In this document: positions 43,929 to 56,005 of the stretch, piece after piece
How positions within the stretch are numbered: position 1 is the first letter of the stretch
How the letters are laid out: each line of letters opens with the position of its first letter
NCBI RefSeq assembly: GCF_001659605.2
Contig: NC_035170.2
Coordinates: 20,475,190-20,539,189, forward strand
DNA length: 64,000 nucleotides
Source: Manihot esculenta
Lineage: Eukaryota > Streptophyta > Magnoliopsida > Malpighiales > Euphorbiaceae
Direction: 5' to 3'
Notes under the pieces: model-generated
Databases searched by the model: none
What the model saw: only the letters and a program-made list of their open reading frames with translations
Told to the model about the DNA's origin: nothing
Position numbers and translations under genes: made by a program

Positions 43929-46900
43929 ATGAGAGGAACTCGTCGATCTGCACGATTGACTGGAGTACTACCGGAGGATGAGGGCATGGGTGCCCGTCCC
44001 CCTGCATTGCCAAGGGCAATGTCTAGCAGGTCTAGCAGAGAAAGAGTAGTAAGAGACCCTAGAAGGTCTTTGGATATGAGCAGAAGCAGATCAATAAGGG
44101 GAACAGTTCAAGGGGGAATGTCAGTCGATGTGGGTGATGACATGGATGTGGATCAGCGGAGGGATGGCAGTCTTGGTGTGAGCATGTCTGAAGAAAGCAT
44201 GGGAGAGTCACAAGGAGGCACTCAGGCCTCGGGGTTTGTCCAACTACCCCAATACCCACCATTCTCACAAAATCCCGGGTATTCGATGGGAGGTACATCG
44301 GATTACCCCAGTTTTAACCCTTACCACTCACACATGCCATACCCACCTTTCTACCCACCATACCCACAGTATCCAATGTATCCACCCCCACCCTACCATC
44401 CAAGTCCAGCAAACCCTACATCAGGGAATGCTGTACCTCCATCACCAGCAGAACCCACAGTCCCAGAAAACCAAGTACCCAAACCTAACTCATCTGGAGG
44501 AAGCAAGGTCAAGATGACCGAATACATGAAGCTGGGTGCTCCTCAGAACGAAACAGGTGATGACCCATTCGAGTATCTCGGGAGGGTCAAGATGATTACA
44601 GATGAGATAGGGGCTGATGACAGCAGAGCCATTCAGATGGCTGGGTTCACATTGAAATGCAAGAAGGCCCGAGAGTGGTATAAAAATTATATGAACCCGA
44701 GAGTGGATAGTATGTCTTGGGAAGAATTTGCGAATGAGTTTGCAGGTTGGGCTTTCCCTGAAAGCTCCAGAGAAATGAAGATGGTTGAGTTTGAACAGCT
44801 AAGGCAAATAGAAGAGATGAGTGTAGATGAGTACACTGACAAGTTTCTGGAGCTGTTGCCATTTGCAGGGCAAAACCTTGACACAGACCAGAAGAAGTCA
44901 AGGAGGTATATCATGAAGCTCCATTCCAGGTATTCCTCCTTGATCCAATCAGTAGAGAGGGAGAGTTTCCATGCCATAGTGGACATAGCCCGAAGAATGG
45001 AGGCTAGTGCAATCATTGAAGGGAAGGTAAAGCAGTCTGTTGCACAGTCTTCTGGTTCCAAGACCTCAGGTGGGGGAAAGTCAGACCCTTCTTCTATGAG
45101 TGCAGCAGCTTCAGGCAGTAAGAAGTGGGACAGAGGCCTCAGGAAGTCCAAGAAAAACAAGTTCTGGAGTAAGATCAAGTCAGGTCTGGGATTTGGAAGT
45201 GGCTCAAGCTCTGGTGCAGATAACACAGTTTGTGCGAAGTGTGGCAAGCCACACAAGGGAGTATGCCGGTTTGGGACAACAGCCTGCTTCAGATGTGGGC
45301 AGGAGGGACACCTGGCTCGGGAGTGTCCTAGACTTTGTATCGACTGCAGGCAGTTGAACAAAGTCACTACCAAGAACAAGTACCCGTTACCTAGGATCAT
45401 CGATCTATTCGACCAGCTAGCAGGAGCGGGTTGTTTCTCCAAAATAGATCTGAGATCCGGGTACCATCAGCTGAGAATAAGGGAAGATGATGTGCCAAAG
45501 ACGGCATTCAGGACCAGATATGAGCACTATGAGTTCCTTGTTATGCCGTTCGGGTTAACAAATGCCCCTGCAGCATTCATGGATCTCATGAACAGAGAGT
45601 TTAGCCAATACCTGGATCACTTCGTTATTGTATTCATTGATGATATCTTGGTGTATTCCAGTAATGCAGAGGAGCATGCCCATCATCTGAGGACAGTTTT
45701 GCAAACCTTGAGGGAACACGGCTTGTACGCCAAGTTCTCCAAGTGTGAGTTCTGGTTGAGGAGCATTTCATTCTTGGGGCATGTTGTGTCAGAAAATGGA
45801 ATAGAGGTGGACCCCAAGAAGGTGGAAGCTATAGCTAACTGGCCTAGACCCACTACAGTGACGAAGATCAAAAGCTTTTTGGGTTTGGGAGGTTACTACA
45901 GGAGGTTCGTTCAGGACTTCTAAAAAATTGTCGCTCCTATGACCAGATTAACTAGGAAAAATCAGAAGTTCGTGTGGACTGACCAATGTGAAGAGAGCTT
46001 TGAGGAGCTAAAGAAGAAGTTGACTTCGGCACCGGTGTTAGCTCTGCCAGCGAGTAATGAAGACTTTGCAGTGTATTGTGATGCGTCCCGTGTGGGACTG
46101 GGTTGTGTGCTGATGCAGAATGAAAGGGTGATTGCTTATGCTTCTAGGCAGCTGAAGAAGCATGAGTTGAATTACCCTACACATGACCTGGAAATGGCAG
46201 CAGTGATCTTTGCACTCAAGATGTGGAGGCATTACCTTTATGGGGTAAAATGTGAGATCTTCACGAATCATAAAAGCTTGCAGTACATCTTGAGTCAGAG
46301 AGAGTTGAATCTGAGGCAAAGGAGATGGGTAGAACTGCTTAGTGACTATGATTGCAAAATTCAGTACCATCCAGGTAAGGCGAATGTTGTGGCAGACGCC
46401 CTAAGCCGGAAATCACTTGGCAGTCTATCTCATGTTTCAGCAGAGAGGAGACCGGTGGTGAAGGAGTTTTATAAGCTCATGGATGAAGGATTTCAGCGAG
46501 AGTTGTCTGGTACAGGTGCTTTGATAGCTCAGATGAGAGTAACACCCGTGTTTCTGGAGCAGGTGGCTCAGAAACAGCATGAAAACCTAGAATTAGTGAA
46601 GATTGCCAGGACTGTTCAGTCAGGCAAGAATGATGAGTTCAGATTTGACAGCAAAGGGATCCTCCGCTATGGGAGTAGATTGTGTGTACCAGATGACGTA
46701 GGTCTGAAGGGAGACATTATGAGGGAAGCTCATAATGCCAGATACAACGTCCACCCTGGAGCCACCAAAATGTATCAGGATCTGAAGAGAGTTTATTGGT
46801 GGCCAGCAATGAAAAGAGAAGTGGCACAGTTTGTGTCAGCCTGCGAAGTATGTCAGAGGGTGAATCTGGAACATCAGAAGCCGGCTGGAATGCTTAACCC

Positions 46901-47975
46901 ACTACCGATTCCAGAGTGGAAATGGGAGAATATTGCTATGGACTTCGTAGTGGGGTTACCGGCGACATCTAACAGATTAGACTCCATATGGGTGATTGTG
47001 GACAGACTCACCAAATCTGCTCACTTCATCCCTGTTAGGAGCAACTACTCTGTGGATAAATTGGCGCAGGTATATGTGGATGAAGTTGTCAAGCTGCATG
47101 GGGTTCCTGTTTCGATAGTGTCTGATAAAGGGCCCCAGTTCACTTCCAGGTTTTGGCGGAGTCTGCAAAGTGCTATGGGTACCAGGCTAGATTTTAGTAC
47201 TGCCTTCCATCCCCAGACGGACGGACAGTCGGAGAGGACCATCCAGACTATAGAAGATATGCTCAGAATGTGTGTGCTAGATTTTGGCGGTACTTGGAGG
47301 CAACATCTACCTCTGGTGGAGTTTGCCTACAATAACAGCTATCATGCTAGCATAGGGATGGCTCCATATGAAGCTTTGTATGGAAGGAAGTGCAGGTCAC
47401 CTGTCTGCTGGGAAGAAGTTGGAGAAAGGGCCTTGGCAGGGCCTGAGTTAGTAGAGATCACCAGCAAGGTAGTACCCATTATCAGAGAAAGAATCAAGAC
47501 TGCTGTCAGCCGATAGAAGAGTTATGCAGACATCCGCAGAAGGCTAGTAGAGTTTCAGGAGGGGGATTTGGTATTGCTCAAGGTGTCTCCTATGAAGGGG
47601 GTGATCCGTTTTGGGAAGAAAGGTAAACTAGCTCCGCGGTACATCGGACCCTTCAAGATCTTGCAAAAGATTGGGAATGTATCGTACAAGCTGGATTTAC
47701 CTACTTCCATGGAAATAGTCCATCCGATTTTCCACGTTTTCATGCTACGAAAGTTCGTGTCAGATCCGGGCAAGGTTCTTAGTGAGCCTGATGTGGAGAT
47801 CCAAGAGGATCTCACTTATGTTGAGCAGCCAGTGCGGATTCTTGACACACAGATCAGAAAGTTAAGGAACAAGGAAATCCCGATGGTGAAAGTCCTTTGG
47901 AATCACCACAACATCGAGGAGTGTACCTGGGAGACACGGGAGTCTATGCTCCAGCAATATCCTCATCTCTTCTGA
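43929..47975 (+). pseudogene. Tekay-1 gag-pol with internal deletion and two stops
   Basis: Starts [10 protein letters not shown] (43929), as in Tekay-2. Gag has a Pro/Tyr-rich stretch (near 44230-44420), a core ([31 protein letters not shown]) and a knuckle [15 protein letters not shown] (45285-45330). Directly after the knuckle the frame jumps into RT ([19 protein letters not shown]). Compared with Tekay-2 about 0.96 kb is missing in frame, including the protease and RT start. RT (FIDDILVYS), RNase H, integrase ([11 protein letters not shown]…CEVCQR, then the DDE core) and chromodomain (VLWNHHNIEECTWE) follow. Stops lie at 45921-45923 and 47514-47516. Confidence 0.9.
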
Positions 47976-48056
47976 GGTTAGTTTTATGTGCTATGTATGT
48001 ATGTTTTCTTGTATGCCTTGCATATGTTAGTTGAGGAACATTCGGGGACGAATGTT

Positions 48057-48072
48057 CTTAAGGGGGGGAGAA
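48057..48072 (+). other. Tekay-1 polypurine tract
   Basis: CTTAAGGGGGGGAGAA lies immediately before the TGTAATACCC start of the 3' LTR. The same block precedes LTR3 (55990-56005). Confidence 0.85.
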
Positions 48073-49174
48073 TGTAATACCCGGCTAGACTCTGGTATCG
48101 GAATTCCTACTGTCCGGTGGAATTTCGGATGTCAGAAACCTCTAGATGGGTAAAATCATGTTTCATAAAATGTTTTAATGTATTTTATGGTTTTAAGTAA
48201 AAAGAAAATGAATTCTTGCATGAAAATAACCTTGGAGGAAAACCCAGGTTCGGCCGCCGAACATGGATGCGCTTCGGGAGCGCTTTAGGCCCCTGAAGGC
48301 ATAAGTGAGGGAAGTCCAGGTTCGGCCGCCGAACCTTATGTTCGGCCGCCGAAGGTGGCATGCATGCGGAGGCACGTTAGGCCCCCGAAAGTGGCCTGGC
48401 CAGCCACCTATAAAGGGGTTCCCATGTCCGAACGGGCGAGCTTTTGTCCCCATTTTCGGCCAAGGTGAGTCTCTGCCGCCCTCTTGCCAATCTTGAGTTC
48501 TTCCTTCAAATCTATTATGATTTTTACAAGTTTTCACCTTTGTTTTGAAGATTTTGAGCATTAGAGCGAGTTTTGGAGTTGGAGACCAAAGAGTTGGAAT
48601 CTCTCCCATCTCCAAGTTAGGGTCGTTTCTCCTCTAGATCTTCAAGAGGTAAGCTTTGATCCAACCTTCCTTGCATGTTTTAAGTAAGTTTCATGAAGGT
48701 TTGTGGGGTAGAAATGCATGTTTAGGTTAGTTGAACTTTGTTAGGGTATATGTGTATATATGGACAATGTGTGTTGGATATGCATGTTTGATGTGTTTGA
48801 GTTGGGGTTTAGGATAGTTTGAGGCCCCTATGAACTTCTGGATGTGTGGTTGCATGTTGTAGAATAGGTTTATGCTTGATTGGAAGGTTTAGGAGGCAAA
48901 TGTGCATAGAGGAGCCGAGTTTCTGCCCTTTGGGAGAAACCAGGTTCGGCAGCCGAAGGGACTTTCGGCCGCCGAACCTGCCTGTGAGGCAAGCCTTTCA
49001 GCTGCCGAAGCCTGCCCCCGAAAATGGACTTTCGTCTCTGGAGGGCACTTTCGGCCGCCGAAGGTGCCGTCGAACCTGCATGACTTTCGGCTCTGGAGGG
49101 ACTTTCGGCCGCCGAACCTGCCGCCGAAAGTGCCCTGTTCAGCCTTCCTTTGCATGCTTTCTATGATTGTTTTG
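48073..49174 (+). repeat. Truncated Tekay LTR (LTR2), fused to Tekay-2 leader
   Basis: Matches LTR1 from its first base through TATA (48409-48416) and the second GGCCG cluster to CTATGATTGTTTTG (49161-49174). It then switches abruptly to pre-gag leader sequence (CCATGATACATGCATGTGCA), which corresponds to the Tekay-1 leader near 43791. About 1.1 kb of LTR plus the primer site are missing. Confidence 0.9.
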
Positions 49175-49291
49175 CCATGATACATGCATGTGCATTAATG
49201 CTATGTGATATATGCTTGAGGGTTCATGTGTTTCCACATGGACTATATGTTGCTGATGTGTTATGTTATGTGCTGTTTTGTCAGAAGTAAG

Positions 49292-52200
49292 ATGCGGGGT
49301 ACTCGTCGATCAACGAGATTGACTAGAGTTCCATATGAGGACGAGGGCACAAGTGCCGGTCCCCCTGCTTTGCCGGGTGCAAGGCCTAGCAGGTCAAGCA
49401 GAGAAGATGCGTTGAGGGACCCTAGAAGGTCCTCTGACGATAGCAGAAGAGGAATAGATAGAGGAGGAAGGTCTGAAGAGGTGAGGGAAGCTATGGAGGT
49501 GGAGTCAGGAAGCGATGAAAGCATGGGTGTGGCCAGGTCTGAGGAAGGGACGGGAGAGTCCCAAGGAGGCGCTCAGGGCCCAGGGTATCCGATGGGAGGT
49601 ACGTCGGATTACTCCAGTTTTACCCCATATCCTACCTACATGCCATACATGCCTTATCCTCCTTTCTATCCACCGTATCCCCAGTATCCTATGCAGCCCC
49701 CTACACCTTTCCAGCCAAGTGCAACACCCCCAGAACCCAGTAGTGCAGTACCTCCTCCACCACCAGAACCAGTAACCCCTGTTGTTCAGATACCTCAGCC
49801 TAGCTCTTCTGGGAGAAATAAGGTGAAGATGACGGAGTATCTGAAGTTGGATGCTCCCAAGTTCAATGCGGGAGATGATCCTTTTGAGTACCTGAGATCA
49901 GTAAAGATGATCACAGAGGAGTTGGGGGCAGATGACAGTAGAGCCATTGAGATGGCAGGTTTTACCTTGAAGTGTAAGAAAGCCCGAGAGTGGTTCAGAG
50001 GCTATGTGGAGCCCAGGATTGACCGTATGTCATGGGAAGAGTTCGCTAATGAGTTTGCTGGATGGGCTTTTCCTGACAGCTCCAGGGAGATGAAAGTTGT
50101 AGAGTTTGAGCAGTTGAGACAGACCGAGGACATGAGTGTTGATGAATACACAGATAAGTTCCTGGATCTGTTACAGTATGTGGGTCAGGCATATGATACT
50201 GACCAGAAGAAGGCAAGGAGATATACGCTGAGGCTTCATTCCAGGTATTCTTCCTTGATTCTTCCAGCAGAGAAAGAGAGTTTCCATTCGATAGTGGACG
50301 CAGCCAGGAAGATGGAAGCAAGTGCCATCATTCAGGGGGTGGTGAAGCAGCCTAAGGCACAGTTTTCGGGGATCAAGTTGGATCCTTCTTCTCAAAAGTT
50401 AGCAGGTGCCAGCAAGCAGAGATGGGACAAGGTAAAGGGTAGGAAGACCAAGAGCAGTTTTGGTCGAGGTATGAGTAGTGGCTCAAGCTTTGGCGCGAGC
50501 AATCCAGTATGTGCAAGATGTGGGAGATCACACAGGGGAGCTTGTCAGCTGGGATCTACAGCCTGCTATAATTGTGGGCAGGAGGGGCATTTTGCACGGG
50601 AATGTCCGAAAGCGACCGTAATGGTTCCATCCCAGCAGATGACTTCTGGTAGTGTGGCGCAGCCAGCAGCTTCAACCATGCCTCAGGCTAGTGGCAGAGG
50701 TCGAGGGAGAGGGTCAGCCTCTTCTTCTGCAGCAGGTTCCCGAGGTGGAGGTCCAGTAGCTCCAGCACGGATCTTTACAGTGACACAAGAGGAGGCTAAC
50801 ACGTCTAACACTGTGGTGTCAGGTAATCTCATCATTGGGTGTTCTGATGTGTATGCTTTGATGGACCCCGGTGCTTCTCATTCCTTTATTGCTTCTAAAG
50901 CCGTAGAGAGGTTGGATCTGATAGTCTCTGGGTTAGAGTGTCCTCTCTGGGTCAGTGGACCCAAGTGTGACCCATCAGTGGCAGAGTCAGTCTGCAGGTT
51001 CAGTCCAGTGTTTATAGAGGGTAGATGCCTTCCAGCTGACCTGGTGGTCCTAGATTTGACGGATTTTGATGTCATTCTAGGGATGGATTGGCTATCTACA
51101 TATGGTGCTACCTTAGACTGCAGAGACAAGGTAGTGAGTCTCAGAGATCTGGATGGGTCAGTATGTATTTTCAGAGGTGATAGGAGGGGGACGCCTAGAG
51201 GCTTGATATCAGCCCTTCAGGCTCGCAAGTTGCTCAGGAGGGGATGTCAGGGGTTTCTGGCTCATGTGAGAGAGCTAGATACAGAGGTTAGGGAACCAGC
51301 TGCAGTACCTGTGGTCTGTGAGGTTCTAGATGTGTTTCCAGACGAGCTTCCAGGGCTACCACCTGATAGGGAGATAGAGTTTGAAATAGAGTTGCTGCCT
51401 GGTACTAGACCGATATCTATTCCTCCCTACAGGATGGCACCAGTAGAGTTAAAAGAGTTGAAAGAGCAGTTGCAAGAGTTGGTAGATAAGGATTTCATCC
51501 GCCCTAGTACCTCACCTTGGGGTGCTCCAGTGCTTTTTGTCAGAAAGAAGGATGGATCCCTCCGACTTTGTATCGACTACAGGCAGTTGAACAAGGTCAC
51601 TACCAAGAATAAGTATCCTTTGCCTCGGATCGACGATCTATTCGACCAGCTAGCTGGAGCAGGTTGTTTCTCTAAAATCGATCTAAGATCCGGGTATCAT
51701 CAGTTGAGAGTCAGAGAAGAAGATGTTCCAAAGACAGCTTTCAGGACCAGATATGGGCATTATGAGTTCTTGGTAATGCCGTTCGGGTTGACTAACGCCC
51801 CTGCAGCATTCATGGACCTCATGAACATAGTTTTTAGTGAGTATCTGGATCACTTCGTTATTGTCTTTATAGATGATATCCTAGTGTACTCCAGAGATGC
51901 AGAGGAGCATGCCCAGCATCTGAGGACAGTTCTGCAGACCTTGAGAGAGCATGGCTTGTACGCCAAGTTCTCTAAGTGTGAGTTCTGGTTGAGGAGCATA
52001 TCGTTCTTAGGGCATGTAGTATCAGCACAGGGTATTGAAGTAGACCCCAAGAAGATAGACGCTGTAGTTAGCTGGCCCAGACCCACTTCAGTAACAGAGA
52101 TCAAAAGTTTTTTGGGTTTGGCAGGCTACTACAGGAGGTTTGTACAGGATTTCTCGAAGATTGCTGCTCCTATGACCAGACTGACCCAGAAGAACCAGAA

Positions 52201-55200
52201 GTTGGTGTGGTCAGACCAGTGTGAGAAGAGCTTTGAAGAGTTAAAGAGAAGATTAACAACAGCACCAGTGTTAGCTCTGCTAGTCAGTGGTGAGGACTTC
52301 ACAGTGTTCTGTGATGCTTCCCGAGTGGGCCTAGGTTGTGTCCTAATGCAGAAAGACAGGGTGATAGCTTATGCTTCAAGGCAGTTGAAGAAGCACGAGT
52401 TGAATTACCCCACACACGACCTGGAAATGGCAGCAGTTATCTTTGCACTCAAGATGTGGAGGCATTACCTGTACGGGGTTAAATGCGAAATCTTCACAGA
52501 TCACAAGAGTTTACAGTATATCTTGAGTCAAAGAGAGCTGAACCTAAGGCAGAGGAGGTGGGTAGAGCTGCTCAGTGATTATGATTGCAAAATTCAGTAT
52601 CATCCGGGTAAGGCGAATGTGGTGGCAGACGCCCTGAGCCGGAAATCACTTGGCAGTTTATCCCACATAGCAGTTGAGAGGCGACCAGTAGTGTCGGAGT
52701 TCTACAAGCTCTTAGAGGAAGGGCTGCAGCTAGAAGTGTCTGGTACAGGAGTGATAGAACATATTTTAGTCCTTTTTATCTTGATATTATTGATGATTAT
52801 TTACATGATTTCTGCTTAATTTATTGTTTTTAATATTATTTTGCAGAAAATAGTGTAAAAGGACATTTTGGAGAAAATTCCCCCAAAACTACCTTATTTG
52901 GAGCAAAAGAGAGCAAGCCTGCCAAGTTGAAATCAAGTCAAGCTAAATATGGAAAGTTCTAAATAAGGAAAGTGGCAAAGAAGGAAAGAACATTCAGCCA
53001 AAGCAATTTGAAATTCGAATTTTAAATCAGCAAGTTGCCTTTTCCTTATTTAAGAAGCCATATCCCAAGTTGCCATAATTGAAGAGCCAAACAAGGGAAG
53101 TATTTTGAAATCCAAATCTTCAAGATTCACATTCAATTATTGGATTTCAAGATCCAGCTCATTCAAGAAGCCAAATCTTGAAGATCACATGTTTCCCACT
53201 TCATGCCATGCACATTCAAGTTTCCATAAAAGGCTCCACCTTCCTCTTTAGTGAATGGGCACACTCCAAAAACGTGGGCAGCCTCTTGGACACACCTTGG
53301 GCAGTATCTTGAGGATCTTGGACAGCAATTAAAAGACCAAAGAGCCCCCCACTTGCAATTCAAGACATGCTCCACGTTTTTGCCTTAACACATGCACAAA
53401 GAAGGCACATGTTCAACCAAGGGCACTTTGGGAAGTCTCCAAAAGACTCATGGACACTAAAAAGGAAATAAGCAGCCTCTCAAGATCTATTTAAAGGCCT
53501 CAAGAAGACCAAGAATCAGCATCTCCCATCAAGGGTTGATCAAGAGCAAGGGCAGCCCCTTCTCCACCTTAGTTCTTCATCTTCTTTCTTCTTTTCTTTT
53601 ATTTTCTGTTTTGGTTCAGCCATGAGTGGCTGAAACCTTTTATTCTAGTTGAGGATTGGTTGAAACTAAGGTTGTTTAAAAGGTTGTGAGATCTGAACAG
53701 AAACTTTTGTCTTTGATTTTATTCAATATTCATGCAATTGTGCTTAATTTCAAGATTGCTTTGTTGTTTTGATCAAATTGGCCACTTGATTCTTGATTGC
53801 AAAGTTAATTGATTGTTGATTAGGATATTTGTTAGTCCGTAATTGCTGGAAATATTCTGATCTAAGAACACTTGGTGTAAAAACCAAGAAATTGCATGAT
53901 CTAGCAACATCTCATGCGTTTGAGTAGTTAGGGTTTGGATCTTTCTTGTTCTTCATGCAATTGGCAATTGTTTTTATGCCTAAGGCCCAAGGACGTTCCT
54001 TGGCAATTTGTTGATTAGTAATTGGTTAGAGGACGTTCCCTAATCAATTTGTTCATAAGGAAAGACATGGTGGTGAGAAGCGTCTTCCACCCCCATAACC
54101 AACCTATTGAGTTAATCAAGATTACCATGTTTCAATGATCAGCCCAAACAACCAAAGTGGATCCATATCTTCAACTAGACCTTTCTCTTATTGATTTCTC
54201 TCTTATTTTAGATTACTTGCTATTTTAATTGCTTTCATTAGTTGTTAATCAAATCACTCTCAACATCCCCCTTTTTTACTTTCCTTGCATTTGTTTCTAT
54301 TTCTCTTTGATTACTTGCCTTCACTTGTGCTTTCAATTAGTTCTATTGGTCTTGATTGAGATAAATAAATAGGTAATCGATTCTCTGTGGATACGATCCT
54401 TCACCACTGTCTACAGTTGTAAATTGTAGGTAACCAAGAAGGTTATTTTTGACCGGCTTCGACAACCGCTCCTGTCAAGGAGCTTTGATAGCTCAGATGA
54501 AAGTAACACCAGTTTTTCTGGAGCAAGTGGCTCAGAAATAGCACGAGGACCCAGAGCTAGTAAAGATTGCCAGGACTGTTCAGTCAGGCAACAGTGCAGA
54601 GTTCAGGTTTGACAGCCATGGGATCCTCCGTTATGGGAATCGTCTATGTGTACCAGAGGATGCAAGTCTGAAGGAGAGCATTATGAGGGAAGCTCATAGT
54701 GCCAGGTATAGTATTCACCCTGGAGCCACCAAGATGTATCAGGATTTAAAAAGGGTGTATTGGTGGCCTGGTATGAAAAGAGAAGTGGCACAGTTTGTGT
54801 CCGTCTGTGAGGTTTGCCAAAGGGTGAAGCTAGAACATCAGAAGCCGGCTGGAATGCTTAACCCACTGCCTCTTCCAGAGTGGAAATGGGAGAATATAGC
54901 AATGGATTTTGTGGTGGGCTTACCGGCGACGTCCAACAGACTCGACTCGATATGGGTGATTGTGGACAGATTGACGAAGTCTGCTCACTTCATCCCTGTC
55001 AGGAGTGGTTCAAGTTGGCACAGGTATACGTTGATGAGATAGTGAAGTTGCATGGAGTTCCTGTGTCTATAGTATCAGATAGAGGACCTCAGTTCACCTC
55101 CAGGTTTTGGCGGAGTCTGCAAAGTGCAATGGGCACAAGGTTGGATTTCAGCACTGCTTTCCATCCTCAGACTGATGGACAGTCAGAGAGGACCATCCAA

Positions 55201-55929
55201 ACCATAGAGGACATGCTCAGGATGTGTATGCTGGATTTTGGTGAATCTTGGAGGCAACATCTACCCTTGGTAGAGTTTGCTTATAATAACAGTTATCATG
55301 CCAGCATAGGGATGGCTCCTTATGAAGCTCTGTATGGAAGGAAGTGCAGATCACCTGTTTGCTGGGAGGAAGTAGGAGAAAAGGTTCTTGCAGGGCCTGA
55401 GCTAGTTGAGATAACCAGCAGAGTAGTGCCCATGATCAGAGAGAGAATCAGAACTGCTGTGAGCAGACAGAAAAGTTATGCAGATATTCGCAGGAAGCAG
55501 ATAGAGTTTCAGGAGGGGGATATGGTTTTGCTGAAGGTGTCTCCGATAAAAGGGGTGGTTCGGTTTGGGAAAAAGGGTAAGCTAGCGCCACGATACATTG
55601 GACCTTTTGAGATCTTGCAGAAGATCGGAAATGTGTCGTATAAGCTGGAGTTACCTGCTTCTATGGAGAGAATTCACCCGGTTTTCCATGTTTCTATGTT
55701 ACGGAGGTTTGTGTCTGATCCGGGTAAGGTTCTTAGTGAGCCTGAGGTGGAGATCCTAGGAGATCTCACCTATGTAGAGCAGCCAGTACGGATCCTTGAC
55801 ACGCAAATCAAAAAGCTGAGGAACAAGGAAATTCCGATGGTGAAAGTCCTGTGGAACCATCATAACCTAGAAGAGTGTACCTGGGAGACCCGAGAATCGA
55901 TGCTTCAGCAGTACCCATATCTGTTTTAA
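49292..55929 (+). pseudogene. Tekay-2 gag-pol, interrupted by solo LTR
   Basis: Open from [10 protein letters not shown] (49292) to the insertion at 52751. Gag core ([29 protein letters not shown]); knuckle [15 protein letters not shown] at about residue 424; protease ([11 protein letters not shown], near 523); RT ([29 protein letters not shown] near 859); RNase H ([13 protein letters not shown]). After the insertion pol resumes at 54478 (ctttgatag...), with a stop at 54538-54540. Integrase is interrupted by a roughly 10-nt deletion near 55010, and the frame from there runs to a chromodomain (VLWNHHNLEECTWE) ending at 55929. The pre-insertion part is intact, so the solo LTR insertion is probably among the younger events. 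Confidence 0.9.
52752..54477 (+). repeat. Athila-type solo LTR inside Tekay-2 pol
   Basis: 1726 bp from TGATAGAACATATTTTAG to CGCTCCTGTCA, flanked by an exact AGGAG duplication (52747-52751 and 54478-54482). It resembles the Athila-1 LTRs throughout, in plus orientation. No internal region is present, so it is the product of LTR-LTR recombination after a full insertion. ORFs within it are incidental. Confidence 0.94.
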
Positions 55930-55989
55930 GGTTAGTTTCTTCCCTGTTTTTGTGTTTTGTTGTTTGTGGAACATTCGGGGACGAATGTT

Positions 55990-56005
55990 CTTAAGGGGGG
56001 GAGAA
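55990..56005 (+). other. Tekay-2 polypurine tract
   Basis: CTTAAGGGGGGGAGAA, identical in form to the Tekay-1 tract, directly before LTR3. Confidence 0.85.

Larger units (their letters stand above)
32530..49174 (+). mobile_element. Tekay-1: Ty3 chromovirus (Tekay/Del type), with nested Athila
   Basis: A 5' LTR (32530-34121 plus 42997-43647) is followed by an iMet primer site, gag-pol (43929-47975), polypurine tract (48057-48072) and a truncated 3' LTR (48073-49174). It is inserted in the copia remnant after ACACT (32525-32529). The matching 3' duplication is lost because the 3' LTR is cut and fused to Tekay-2. The C-terminal chromodomain and iMet primer support the chromovirus call. Tekay is my lineage estimate. 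Confidence 0.85.

Noticed and set aside
50854..50890. Protease motif DPGAS in Tekay-2 as a lost active site
   Set aside because: DPGA or DSGA forms are common in intact plant chromoviruses of this lineage, so this is not evidence of inactivation.
53163..53375. 70-codon minus ORF within the solo LTR
   Set aside because: The LTR is non-coding. The homologous positions in the Athila-1 LTRs are not open in the same way.
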